Shown here piece after piece: positions 1 to 7,125 of a stretch of DNA of 12,683 nucleotides (positions are counted from its first letter, which is position 1; each line of letters starts with the position of its first letter). This DNA comes from an uncultured Clostridia bacterium. Lineage in GTDB: Bacteria; Bacillota; Clostridia; Oscillospirales; CAG-272. The stretch covers positions 1 to 12,683 of the forward strand of contig CAJGCM010000050.1 in the NCBI GenBank assembly GCA_904501765.1, in the 5' to 3' direction. The notes below the pieces were generated by a model that was given only the letters and a program-made list of their open reading frames with translations, was not told the DNA's origin and did no database searches. Position numbers and translations under genes: made by a program.

Positions 1-62
1 GGGCTCGAACCCGCCACCTCCACCTTGGCAAGGTGGCGCTCTACCAAATGAGCTAAATCCGC
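1..62 (-). tRNA. tRNA-Gly (anticodon GCC), 3' end cut by window edge
   Basis: Read on the minus strand the gene begins GCGGATTTAGCTC. It has a D arm, a 5-bp anticodon stem CCACC/GGTGG around the loop TTGCCAA (anticodon GCC), and a T loop GTTCGAG. The 3' side of the T stem, the acceptor stem and the CCA lie beyond base 1, so the gene is partial. It is the last visible gene of the tRNA operon and lies 3 nt after tRNA-Phe. Confidence 0.95.
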
Positions 63-65
63 ATA

Positions 66-141
66 TGGTGCCTCCGGTCGGAATCGAACCAACGACACAG
101 GGATTTTCAGTCCCTTGCTCTACCAACTGAGCTACAGAGGC
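66..141 (-). tRNA. tRNA-Phe (anticodon GAA)
   Basis: A complete 76-nt cloverleaf on the minus strand starting GCCTCTGTAGCTCAG. The acceptor stem GCCTCTG pairs with CGGAGGC through one G-U pair. The anticodon stem AGGGA/TCCCT encloses CTGAAAA (anticodon GAA). The T arm carries GGTTCGATTCC, and the CCA end is encoded in the DNA (66-68). It is co-transcribed with the flanking tRNAs, 9 nt after tRNA-Asp. Confidence 0.97.
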
Positions 142-150
142 ATACGGGAA

Positions 151-227
151 TGGCGACTCGGATGGGGCTCGAACCCACGACCTCTAGCGTGACAGGCTAG
201 CGCTCTAACCAACTGAGCTACCAAGCC
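151..227 (-). tRNA. tRNA-Asp (anticodon GTC)
   Basis: A complete 77-nt tRNA on the minus strand. The acceptor stem GGCTTGG pairs with CCGAGTC, including G-U pairs, and is followed by G73 and an encoded CCA (151-153). The anticodon stem CTAGC/GCTAG encloses CTGTCAC (anticodon GTC). The T arm is GTGGGTTCGAGCCCCAT. It is the second gene of the operon. Confidence 0.97.
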
Positions 228-239
228 AAATTCCCGAAA

Positions 240-281
240 GACTCATAAGAGTCCTGCTTGATATAAAGCGTACTTTATATC
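240..281. other. Two small hairpins in the tRNA-Val/tRNA-Asp spacer
   Basis: The 56-nt spacer between tRNA-Val and tRNA-Asp is much longer than the others in the operon (3 and 9 nt). It holds two perfect inverted repeats: GACTC/GAGTC around ATAA (240-253), and a 9-bp repeat GATATAAAG/CTTTATATC around CGTA (260-281). Neither is followed by a T-run on the minus strand, so a terminator is unlikely. They may be RNA-processing structures that separate the precursor tRNAs; that role is inference. Confidence 0.5.
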
Positions 282-283
282 AC

Positions 284-359
284 TGGTGGAAAGTATAGGG
301 CTCGAACCTATGACCCTCTGCTTGTAAGGCAGATGCTCTCCCAACTGAGCTAACCTTCC
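284..359 (-). tRNA. tRNA-Val (anticodon TAC)
   Basis: A complete 76-nt tRNA on the minus strand starting GGAAGGTTAGCTCAG. The anticodon stem TCTGC/GCAGA encloses CTTACAA (anticodon TAC). The T arm is ATAGGTTCGAGCCCTAT and the CCA is encoded (284-286). It is the promoter-proximal gene of the operon; its 5' end lies 16 nt after the -10 box of the consensus promoter upstream. Confidence 0.97.
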
Positions 360-375
360 GTTTTCGTGCTTTGAT

Positions 376-404
376 ATTATAACAAATGTTTTTATGTTTG
401 TCAA
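376..404 (-). promoter_or_regulatory. Consensus sigma-70/SigA promoter of the tRNA operon
   Basis: On the minus strand TTGACA (399-404), a 17-bp spacer and TATAAT (376-381) match the housekeeping consensus exactly. The start would lie about 7 nt downstream, just before tRNA-Val. AT-rich sequence at 411-440 lies upstream of the -35 box and could act as an UP element. Such a strong promoter fits a stable-RNA operon. Confidence 0.93.
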
Positions 405-436
405 GGGCTTTTTCAAAAAAATGAAAATATTTTTAG

Positions 437-512
437 AAAAACGTATATTGCCTCAATCTCGCGGCTAAAAAAACGGCTTTTGATTGCCATATCAGGATTG
501 AGGCAATATACG
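437..512 (-). terminator. Long perfect inverted repeat, probable terminator of the MATE gene
   Basis: The arms at 442-458 and 496-512 are perfect 17-bp reverse complements (outer end CGTATATTGCC). They enclose a 37-nt loop that contains two AGCCG copies flanking a T-run on the minus strand. On the minus strand the stem is followed at once by five Ts (437-441) and more AT-rich sequence, about 25 nt after the MATE stop codon, which is the geometry of an intrinsic terminator. The stem is long and AT-rich and the loop large for an ordinary terminator, so it may instead be, or derive from, a dispersed palindromic repeat. Confidence 0.6.
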
Positions 513-537
513 CTTATCACCCGTTATATCGACGTGC

Positions 538-1956
538 TTAATCGTTTTTGTCGGAAATCTTTTCCTCGGGTTCATTATCAATAAGGCGCCTTGCCCAGTT
601 GGATTTCTTCAATAGTATAGCGCCGAGGATAACCTTCGCAATTTCCGTTCCCTGGCACAACAGATACAAAACGTATACGTTCATACCCGTAAAATACGTA
701 AGACAGGCGGAAATGGGAACCGTGAACGTCCACATAAATACCGAATCGAGGAGCATAGTTATCATAACTCTGCCGCCGGAACGGATTGTATAATAGGAGC
801 TGTTTGCAAAGGCGGCAACGGGCATATAAAGTGCTTGAATTATAAGCAGGTGCATAGCCATAGACTGCACGCCCTCTCCAACGTCAAACATTCTGGGGAG
901 CATGGGTGACACAAGAGCCAGCATAACCCCTATAACAACAGACACTGCCACGGAGAACGCAATCATTTTCCTGTCCGTATCCTTCGCCTCCTCAATTTCT
1001 CCCGCTCCAAGCTTATTTCCAACCACAATGGCAATGGCAGAACCGAGAGAAAGGTAAACAACGGAGAATAAATTAAGAACTGTCGTCGCAATACTCGTGG
1101 CGGCCAATGCGTCAATGCCCCTGGTGGAATAGCACTGATTCCTGAAGGTAATAGCGCATGACCATAAGAATTCATTAAGCATTATAGGCATACCCTTGAC
1201 TGTTATCTGCCAAATAAGGCTCTTCGGCACTCGCATAGAACGGAGAGCGCCTTTTATAAAGGGGCATCTGTCGCTGTGAGTATGAGTCCATATTATGAGA
1301 ATAAACAATTCCACGAATCTTGACACGGATGTGGCTATTGCCGCTCCCATAACACCGAGGGCGGGCGCTCCGAGAAGTCCGAAAATCAAAATCAGATTAA
1401 GTGCGAAGTTCACCGCAACTGCTGCAATGCTTGACACCATTGGAACGACCGTTTCTCCCGTTTCACGCAGAGTTGATGCGTAAACCTGGGATATGGCGTA
1501 GGGTATTATTCCTATAATTATGTACGTAAGATAATTTTTAGCCTCGACAAAGGCTAACGCAAGGTCGGCTCCTGAGCCGTCGTCGTGCAGAAACAGGTTT
1601 ATCATAAGGTCGCCGCCGAACACGAACAGCAGAACTCCGATAATACCCGAGGCAACGTTTATCAAAAGCTTCAGCCTGAAAGTTGCCCTGACCCCCTCCG
1701 TATCTTTCGAGCCGTAATACTGGGCGGTAAAAATACCTGCCGCAGAAACCGCTCCGAAAATAAGCAGGTTGAACACGAAGATAAACTGATTTACGATTGA
1801 TACGCCCGATATGGATTCTGTACCGAGAGCGCCAACCATTATGTTGTCAAGAAGGCTTACAAAGTTGGTTATTCCCATTTGTATCATTATGGGAACAGTT
1901 ACCGCCACAATCATACGGTAAAACCTTTTATCGCCTATATACCTTTTTAAATTCAT
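538..1956 (-). CDS. MATE-family multidrug/toxin efflux transporter
   Basis: A 472-residue inner-membrane protein of normal MATE length (about 450-480), with hydrophobic segments along its whole length consistent with 12 helices in two homologous halves. Family signatures seen include PIMIQMGITNFVSLLDNIMV (22-41), LRETGETVVP (163-172), GVMGAAIATSVSR (201-213), VGNKLGAGE (312-320) and RSGGR (392-396). Known members export cationic drugs, dyes or metabolites by Na+ or H+ antiport; the substrate cannot be told here. The ATG at 1956 follows a GAGAG box with a 9-nt spacer. The gene lies 83 nt after the GH116 gene on the same strand, probably with its own promoter, and ends at the long inverted repeat. 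The charged C-terminal tail (about 455-472) is probably cytoplasmic. Confidence 0.93.
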   Translation of the reverse strand: MNLKRYIGDKRFYRMIVAVTVPIMIQMGITNFVSLLDNIMVGALGTESISGVSIVNQFIFVFNLLIFGAVSAAGIFTAQYYGSKDTEGVRATFRLKLLINVASGIIGVLLFVFGGDLMINLFLHDDGSGADLALAFVEAKNYLTYIIIGIIPYAISQVYASTLRETGETVVPMVSSIAAVAVNFALNLILIFGLLGAPALGVMGAAIATSVSRFVELFILIIWTHTHSDRCPFIKGALRSMRVPKSLIWQITVKGMPIMLNEFLWSCAITFRNQCYSTRGIDALAATSIATTVLNLFSVVYLSLGSAIAIVVGNKLGAGEIEEAKDTDRKMIAFSVAVSVVIGVMLALVSPMLPRMFDVGEGVQSMAMHLLIIQALYMPVAAFANSSYYTIRSGGRVMITMLLDSVFMWTFTVPISACLTYFTGMNVYVLYLLCQGTEIAKVILGAILLKKSNWARRLIDNEPEEKISDKND

Positions 1957-1983
1957 AAAATAAAACTCTCAACTGTTAGTTAA

Positions 1984-2011
1984 ATTATGCCTGCCGGTTT
2001 TCTTCAAGCAA
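1984..2011 (-). promoter_or_regulatory. Possible promoter of the MATE gene
   Basis: On the minus strand TTGCTT (2006-2011), a 16-bp spacer and CATAAT (1984-1989) form a reasonable SigA-type promoter in the 83-nt gap between the GH116 stop and the MATE start. It would give a leader of about 20 nt before the start codon. Both boxes deviate from consensus, and read-through from the GH116 gene remains possible. Confidence 0.4.
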
Positions 2012-2039
2012 GCCGCCACAAAAGCAAAAAAGACACTCG

Positions 2040-4559
2040 TCAGAAATAAAGCTCAATAACTCCCTTTATTTCCACCCCGTCCGAGAAATAAACTACACCG
2101 CCATTCTCTTCGAATTCAACAGGAGCGCCGTCGCACTCTACCCTGCTGCAGCTCTTACCGCTCGGCAAACCGAAGGAGGACAGCTTAAGCGGATTTCCGT
2201 ATACCAAAAGACTCGCTTTCCTTTCGGAAATTGACACGGTACCCCAGCTGTCACCGACACTCCAAAGAAATTCGCCGACGCCGCCGATAGGAGAAAAGCC
2301 TATAAACCTACGCGTCATATCAAAGGAAAAGCCGCTATATATTGGCAGAAGCGCAAAAGACGACATGCTTCTTGCATAATTGCTTCCGCACTCTATTTCA
2401 TTATAGGGGTTTCTTGCTTTACCGTCGTACCTGTCCCTGACTGCCTGAACCAGCCTCTCGCCCTCGCCAATCATACCCTCGCTTATCATAAGAGCCGCCA
2501 GAGCATACTCGAAGCCCGTCATAGTTTCCTCGCAATAGGGTATTGGAATCGCAGGCTTCCTTACCCCCTCGGGATAGGCGCATATAATCGTACCGCTCTC
2601 GTCGTTTACGGCAAAGTTACGCCACATGTTGGCAACCTCACGCATCGTGGGCTTGTAGTTGTATTTATACATACTCTTAAGGGCGGTAAGCTTCTTTTCT
2701 TTGTCGAAAATTTCGGGGGCGCCGAGGATATTTGCGTGAAAATCACCAAGCATCTGGTCAATTATGCTGCCACCGTCTATCTGATATTTAATCTCGCCGT
2801 CCTCGGCGTTCCAGTATTCCTCTGCTCCGAATTTGTCGATTACGGATTTATCCTTAATATCTATCTTGGAGCTGAAATATTCTCCCGTAAACAGCTCGTT
2901 ATTGGTAAATTCCCTGCCGCGCGCATATATTTCGCGGTAGGTCTTCGCCCTATCGTAATCTCCAAGCGCCTCTGCCATCTGCGCCCCAAGAGAGAGAGCA
3001 AGAAGATAGAAGCCCTGAAGCCAGGCGGTAGGACCGAAAAGCTCCATATCGAGGGTGTGATGCTGGCGCCCTTCAAGGACTCCGTCCTTGTTCCTGTCCC
3101 ACATATCCTTGTTTTCTTCGGACCAGGCGAATTCCAGCATTTTGAATATGCTCTCGCTATGGCGGCATAGCCATTCGTTATCACCGGAAATTTTCCATTC
3201 ACGATAGCATTTTATTACCTCGCCGAACTGCCCGTCGACACAGGGGCGGAATTTCTTATACTCACGCCCTCTTGGCAGAGGTATTCTGAACGCAGTTTCT
3301 CCGCTATCGGCAAGACCGTATTTCATAGTAGTTTCACGAAGGGTTCTCTCAAGCCTCGGGAATAGGAAGGGCATCGCATAGGCGTAATTCCACACGTGCT
3401 GACAGCTGCCCTCGCAGGAGCCTGCTCTCTCGTGCACACCCTCCCACGCCCAGAAATCTCCGTCCTCAAGACGAAGAACCGTGGGAGATTTCAGCACGGA
3501 TAGGTTTGATGCCACGGCATCTACCGCAGCCTTTGGCATAGTGCTGCCGTGAAGCGCATTTGTGAATTTCAGCGTTTCTTCGTATAAGGCGTCAAGCCTT
3601 TGCAGTCCGAATACGGCAGAGCTTTCCGAATTTTCAAAAACCGTTCTGTAATAATTCAGCCAGGTAACGTCACGCCCCTCACCGTCACGGCAGGGCTCCC
3701 AGTAATTATACTGAACGGGAGTGTTCCAGGCAATTACAAAGCGCACCGTTCTTTTCTCGCCCGAGGGAATTTTTACGCTTCCGCTCACAGTTCCGTGGTC
3801 GCAAGAGCCTATGTCCTCGTATCGGCGGGGCCTCATTTCTCCTGAAGAAAAATTGTTCCAAAAAACGGTAGCGTTATCCTGCCAGCCGCCTCTGTACCAA
3901 TATTCCTGACACGCCCCTCGGGGGCAGTCCGTGGCTATACTTATATCGGTATATCCAATCTCCTCGGGCGACTTTTCGCCATCCTTCATAAATATACCTC
4001 TGACCCCCGCCTTCTCAAAGGCAAGGTTCACGGATTTTTCCGAGGGATTACAAAGGCTCAGGGCTATCGAATATTCAATATCCTCTTTACCCGTATTCTC
4101 AATTTCCCAGATAAAGAAGCCGAGAGGAAGGCTTGATTCAAGCTCCTTGTGAGGAATAAAGGGATTGAAGGCGGTAAGGCGCACCTTGCCGGGGAAGTCA
4201 CCGTCGGCAAGGTCAAGCTCCGCTATTGGAAATCTGCCCTCAAAGCGCACCTCGGAGAAATGAGGAAAGCCCGCCATAGTGCCGACCTGCGGCCCAAAGC
4301 CGTAGCCCTTGAACTCCGACTGCATAGATTCGCCCATAAGATTTGACACGGTATCCCCCTGAAGAACCTTCGTATAGGTTTTTCCCGAGGCTTCGGCTCT
4401 TATCGCAAAGTGAGAATAGCCGTTTTTGGTATTCTTATTCGGGCGGTTGAAAATTTCGAAATCGCAAAGCTCACCGTTACCGCAGAGGCTGATAGAGCCG
4501 CTGCCGATTCCCCCCAAAGGGAATCTTATATTTTTAAGATACTCTTTTTCGTAAACCAT
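2040..4559 (-). CDS. GH116 glycoside hydrolase (GBA2/DUF608 type, beta-glucosidase-like)
   Basis: An 839-residue protein with no signal peptide or membrane segment, so probably cytoplasmic. The N-terminal part (about 10-320, starting RFPLGGIGSGSIS) matches the GBA2-type beta-sandwich domain. The remainder is the (alpha/alpha)6 catalytic domain, with a short C-terminal extension. GH116 enzymes are retaining. GSCEGSCQHVWNYAYAMPFL places the nucleophile at E383, aligned with the LEG motif of human GBA2. HHTLDMELFGPTAWL places the acid/base at D504, aligned with its DQTYD motif. Characterised prokaryotic members hydrolyse beta-glucosides, sometimes beta-xylosides or beta-GlcNAc; the substrate here cannot be told, and ceramide should not be assumed. 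Length fits bacterial homologues (about 800). A TTG start at 4589 is possible, but the ATG at 4559 has a good GGAG box. No sugar transporter is adjacent. Confidence 0.9.
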   Translation of the reverse strand: MVYEKEYLKNIRFPLGGIGSGSISLCGNGELCDFEIFNRPNKNTKNGYSHFAIRAEASGKTYTKVLQGDTVSNLMGESMQSEFKGYGFGPQVGTMAGFPHFSEVRFEGRFPIAELDLADGDFPGKVRLTAFNPFIPHKELESSLPLGFFIWEIENTGKEDIEYSIALSLCNPSEKSVNLAFEKAGVRGIFMKDGEKSPEEIGYTDISIATDCPRGACQEYWYRGGWQDNATVFWNNFSSGEMRPRRYEDIGSCDHGTVSGSVKIPSGEKRTVRFVIAWNTPVQYNYWEPCRDGEGRDVTWLNYYRTVFENSESSAVFGLQRLDALYEETLKFTNALHGSTMPKAAVDAVASNLSVLKSPTVLRLEDGDFWAWEGVHERAGSCEGSCQHVWNYAYAMPFLFPRLERTLRETTMKYGLADSGETAFRIPLPRGREYKKFRPCVDGQFGEVIKCYREWKISGDNEWLCRHSESIFKMLEFAWSEENKDMWDRNKDGVLEGRQHHTLDMELFGPTAWLQGFYLLALSLGAQMAEALGDYDRAKTYREIYARGREFTNNELFTGEYFSSKIDIKDKSVIDKFGAEEYWNAEDGEIKYQIDGGSIIDQMLGDFHANILGAPEIFDKEKKLTALKSMYKYNYKPTMREVANMWRNFAVNDESGTIICAYPEGVRKPAIPIPYCEETMTGFEYALAALMISEGMIGEGERLVQAVRDRYDGKARNPYNEIECGSNYARSMSSFALLPIYSGFSFDMTRRFIGFSPIGGVGEFLWSVGDSWGTVSISERKASLLVYGNPLKLSSFGLPSGKSCSRVECDGAPVEFEENGGVVYFSDGVEIKGVIELYF

Positions 4560-4566
4560 TTTACAT

Positions 4567-4570
4567 CTCC
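4567..4570 (-). promoter_or_regulatory. Ribosome binding site fixing the GH116 start
   Basis: GGAG lies 7 nt before the ATG at 4559. The frame is open 10 codons further up to a TTG at 4589, but that codon has no comparable purine box. This supports the 839-residue form, and the next residues (MVYEKEYLKNIRFPLGG) look like the usual beginning of the family. Confidence 0.8.
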
Positions 4571-4592
4571 AATCTTCTTTTATGCGCAAAGG

Positions 4593-4637
4593 AAACGCTC
4601 CGACTTAATTTTCAAAAACCAAGGCGAAGCGTTTTTT
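4593..4637. terminator. Weak hairpin between the TIR operon and the GH116 gene
   Basis: AAACGCT (4593-4599) pairs perfectly with AGCGTTT (4628-4634), with further partial pairing CG/CG inside. The clear T-run (4632-4637) is on the plus strand, where no gene ends. On the minus strand the stem is followed only by TTTCCTTTG, so as a terminator for the minus-strand operon it would be poor. A run of seven Ts without a stem also follows the 4671 stop codon. Transcription may run on into the GH116 gene. Confidence 0.3.
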
Positions 4638-4670
4638 GTTGATTTATCAATAATCCGAAAAAAAGGAAAA

Positions 4671-5141
4671 TTACATTGTAAAATATTTCCAAAGGAAATA
4701 AATTCCTACAGGCCAGAAAACGAAGAGGAATACTATTCCAAGAACGAGGGAATTCTTCTTTTCCTTTTCCCTCTCCTCGTCCCAGCTGCTTTTAGCTCCC
4801 CTGCTACCACTGTTTGCGGGGCGGGAATTATTGTTGCTGTAATTGTTGCTGTAATTATTGTTATAGCCGTCGTTGCTGCGGTTTATCGGAATTTCCGAGC
4901 CGCAAAGAGCGCAATAGCCCTTGCCACTGTTCATATAGTTACCCTTTTCGTTTTTGCAAATGGGGCACACTGCGTTAAGATAAACGTTTCCACCGCTCTG
5001 CCTTGCATCAACCGCATCGTATTTATCGTGAGCATCGGGAGCTGTCATATCTATTTCCGCATCGCACATAGCACAGTGATAGGTTCCGTTTCTCCATACG
5101 TTCTCGCCGCTGTGACCGCAATTTCTGCATACTTTATTCAT
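4671..5141 (-). CDS. Small membrane protein with two Cys4 zinc ribbons
   Basis: A 156-residue protein of unknown function, third gene of the SPFH-TIR operon, 29 nt after the TIR gene. Two treble-clef or ribbon-like Cys4 sites are visible: C5/C8/C23/C26 and C59/C62/C77/C80 (CRNCGH...CAMCD and CPICKN...CALCG). An Asn/Tyr/Ser-rich low-complexity linker (about 92-106, NNNYSNNYSNNNS) and a charged stretch (EEREKEKK) lead to one C-terminal membrane segment (about 131-154), so the ribbons probably face the cytoplasm. The order zinc ribbon, linker, membrane helix recalls Bacillus subtilis YdjG, but similarity is by layout only. Two ATGs are possible; the second (5141) has the better distance, 7 nt, to AAAGGAG. 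Confidence 0.8.
   Translation of the reverse strand: MNKVCRNCGHSGENVWRNGTYHCAMCDAEIDMTAPDAHDKYDAVDARQSGGNVYLNAVCPICKNEKGNYMNSGKGYCALCGSEIPINRSNDGYNNNYSNNYSNNNSRPANSGSRGAKSSWDEEREKEKKNSLVLGIVFLFVFWPVGIYFLWKYFTM
4833..4856. repeat. Two perfect tandem copies of a 12-bp unit
   Basis: GTTGCTGTAATT occurs twice head to tail (4833-4844 and 4845-4856), with diverged copies around it. The repeats encode the Asn/Tyr/Ser linker of the small zinc-ribbon membrane protein. Unit gain or loss would keep the reading frame, so linker length could vary among relatives. Confidence 0.8.
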
Positions 5142-5148
5142 TGTCATT

Positions 5149-5155
5149 CTCCTTT
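5149..5155 (-). promoter_or_regulatory. Ribosome binding site deciding the start of the small zinc-ribbon gene
   Basis: AAAGGAG lies only 1 nt before the upstream ATG (5147) but 7 nt before the next in-frame ATG (5141). The normal 5-9 nt spacing favours 5141, giving 156 rather than 158 residues. Confidence 0.75.
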
Positions 5156-5170
5156 AAGGCTTTTTACATA

Positions 5171-7087
5171 TCATACAACGCTGTTTGCGTTAAAATTGTC
5201 AAGCTTCTCGTTAAGTTCCTTCAACGCCGACCTTGCGTTATAAATCTGAGCATCCAAATCGTGAAGTCTTAAATTCAAGACGGATATCTCGCCTCTTAAA
5301 GCATCGGCGGGGTTCTTCAGGCTCTTGAAAAAGGCTTTTATTGCCACTACAACCGCATATATTCCTGCGCTCACATAGGAAAGCCCAATCGTTGCCATAA
5401 TACTCCGCTTCTCACACTTTGCAAGAATAACGGAAAATACGATAAAGCCGATAAATGCAGTTAAAATCATAATAACCCCCAGAACTATCAGCGCCTCGCT
5501 GTCATCAACAGACAAATCTGGATCGGTGGCTGCTGCACTTGCGATAATCACGCCAACGAAGAATAAAACCACACACAGAATACTCAAAAGCGAGGTTATT
5601 CTGATTTTCTTGACGGGGTAGCTTACTATTTCGTTTTCCTTTTCGGCTATGCTTTTGGTAATGCCTTCCCTTGTATTAACAAGTGACTTTACGTGATTGG
5701 CGGCATTATTTCTCGCTCTTTCAAGGGCGGCTCTTTCTTCGCGGCGCTTCTGCTCAACCATAGCACGCTCACGACTCTCCCTTTCCCTACGGGCTCTTTC
5801 CTCCGCCGCTTTAAGCTCACGCTCGGCAAGCTCATCCTGCTCTCGCTTAATTCTCGCCTTTACCTTTTCGTTAAGGTCTACGAGCTTATCGGAAATCTCC
5901 GAATCCGTATAGCGAATTGCATTTTTATAGGACCTCGCTCTGTCAAGGGCGGTATCTGCGCCCTCCAGCTTCTTTATATCCGAAACCCTCATTTCGCCTA
6001 AAAGCTTGTAGAGGTACGCATCACCGTTTTCCGGGTCCTTATCAAGAACCTTTTCACAGTAAAGGTCAGCGCTTCCGTAGTCCCCGTTATCGAGGAATAT
6101 GGTAACTCTTTTCAAGAGGTTTTCAATCTCAGCTCCGCTGTTTTTGGAGGTGGAAGCAGAGGAGTAATCATGGTGGCTGCGAGGCTCCTCGTATTCGCCA
6201 AGCTGCTTTTTAATTCCTCTCACCAAGTCGAACATAAATCCGAGCAGACCCATATTCTGCGCTTGGAGATGTGAAAATTCCTTAGGCAGATAATAGGGGT
6301 CCATATCCTTGTAGGCAGGGATAAGCATCTTCTTTTCGCCTTTTCTTATGAGGGAAAGATATCTGCTCCACTCGTTCTTTACCCAAACCGCATTGAAATA
6401 CTCGGGCTTCGTTCCCATAACCACCATTACCTTTGCGCTGTGAAGAGCCGCAAAGATTATAGGCTCGTATGCCGAGCCGAGCTTTCCCTCAAGGCTTATT
6501 TTTGCATAGAACACCTTAAAGCCCTGCTCGGTAAGTTCGTTATAGAGGTCGTTTGCGTACACAGAATCGTGGGTTCTCTGTCCGTTTTCGTCGGTTTCCT
6601 TATAGCATATAAATACGTCGTAAGGCTCCTCGCGCTCGGATATGGCAAGGATTTCCTTCTGGATGTCGTTTATAACCTTCGCCTCGTCCTCATAGACACG
6701 TCGCCTTTCGGAATCCGCATACTTTATTGCCGAAAGATAATTTTCGTCGTCAAACACGGAGGTATATTGCGCTCTGTTTACAGTAGGAATACGTCTTCTC
6801 GACCTGGGGTCCTCTACGTATTCTATTCCGTAATTGCAAAGAACTATCGACCAGTATGCCTCGGCATCCGTGTTATCCTCAGCCAAAATCTCCTCGTACA
6901 TTTCCATTGCCTTGTCAAACTCGTTGTTACGGCGGAAATGATTTGCCCTGTCGTAAAGTCTTGCTATTTTTTCGTCATTAAGCTTGGGGAGGGTCTGAGT
7001 GCTTCCGCAATAATCGCAGGTAACTATAACGTCACCCTCGTTTACGCTGAGAGAACCTCCGCACATTTTACATTCAAAAACTGCCAT
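5171..7087 (-). CDS. Zinc-ribbon/TPR/TIR-domain membrane protein
   Basis: A 638-residue multidomain protein. In order: Cys4 zinc ribbon (C6/C9, C24/C27); TPR-like helices (about 40-80); TIR domain (about 155-295) beginning YDVFICYKETDENG; a second TPR-like repeat (about 320-365); a long charged Arg/Glu-rich coiled coil (about 405-490); three membrane segments (about 496-519, 532-557, 562-585); and a short coiled coil at the end. TIR domains bind partners or hydrolyse or modify NAD+. E208 in AYEPIIFAAL falls where the catalytic Glu of NADase TIRs (SARM1 E642) is expected, so activity is plausible but unproven. The sensor/effector domains would face the cytoplasm at the membrane. The gene lies 38 nt after the SPFH gene and 29 nt before the small zinc-ribbon gene, so they are probably co-transcribed. 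The start is fixed by an in-frame stop just upstream; AGGAG is 12 nt away, which is rather far. Confidence 0.88.
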   Translation of the reverse strand: MAVFECKMCGGSLSVNEGDVIVTCDYCGSTQTLPKLNDEKIARLYDRANHFRRNNEFDKAMEMYEEILAEDNTDAEAYWSIVLCNYGIEYVEDPRSRRRIPTVNRAQYTSVFDDENYLSAIKYADSERRRVYEDEAKVINDIQKEILAISEREEPYDVFICYKETDENGQRTHDSVYANDLYNELTEQGFKVFYAKISLEGKLGSAYEPIIFAALHSAKVMVVMGTKPEYFNAVWVKNEWSRYLSLIRKGEKKMLIPAYKDMDPYYLPKEFSHLQAQNMGLLGFMFDLVRGIKKQLGEYEEPRSHHDYSSASTSKNSGAEIENLLKRVTIFLDNGDYGSADLYCEKVLDKDPENGDAYLYKLLGEMRVSDIKKLEGADTALDRARSYKNAIRYTDSEISDKLVDLNEKVKARIKREQDELAERELKAAEERARRERESRERAMVEQKRREERAALERARNNAANHVKSLVNTREGITKSIAEKENEIVSYPVKKIRITSLLSILCVVLFFVGVIIASAAATDPDLSVDDSEALIVLGVIMILTAFIGFIVFSVILAKCEKRSIMATIGLSYVSAGIYAVVVAIKAFFKSLKNPADALRGEISVLNLRLHDLDAQIYNARSALKELNEKLDNFNANSVV

Positions 7088-7125
7088 TTAATAAAATTTC
7101 TCCTGTTCTGTGGTAATGCGCAGAA

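Noticed and set aside
1969..1983. Short palindrome-like AACT-GTT-AGTT near the predicted MATE transcription start
   Set aside because: Only 4 bp of perfect pairing, easily due to chance.
4830..4860. CRISPR-like short repeats
   Set aside because: Two contiguous 12-bp copies inside a coding region, without spacers; they encode a low-complexity linker.
4410..5243. Plus-strand open frame of 277 codons with hydrophobic stretches
   Set aside because: It runs antisense across the start of the GH116 gene, the intergenic gap and the whole small zinc-ribbon gene. Its product matches no family, and the opposite strand codes for clear domains.
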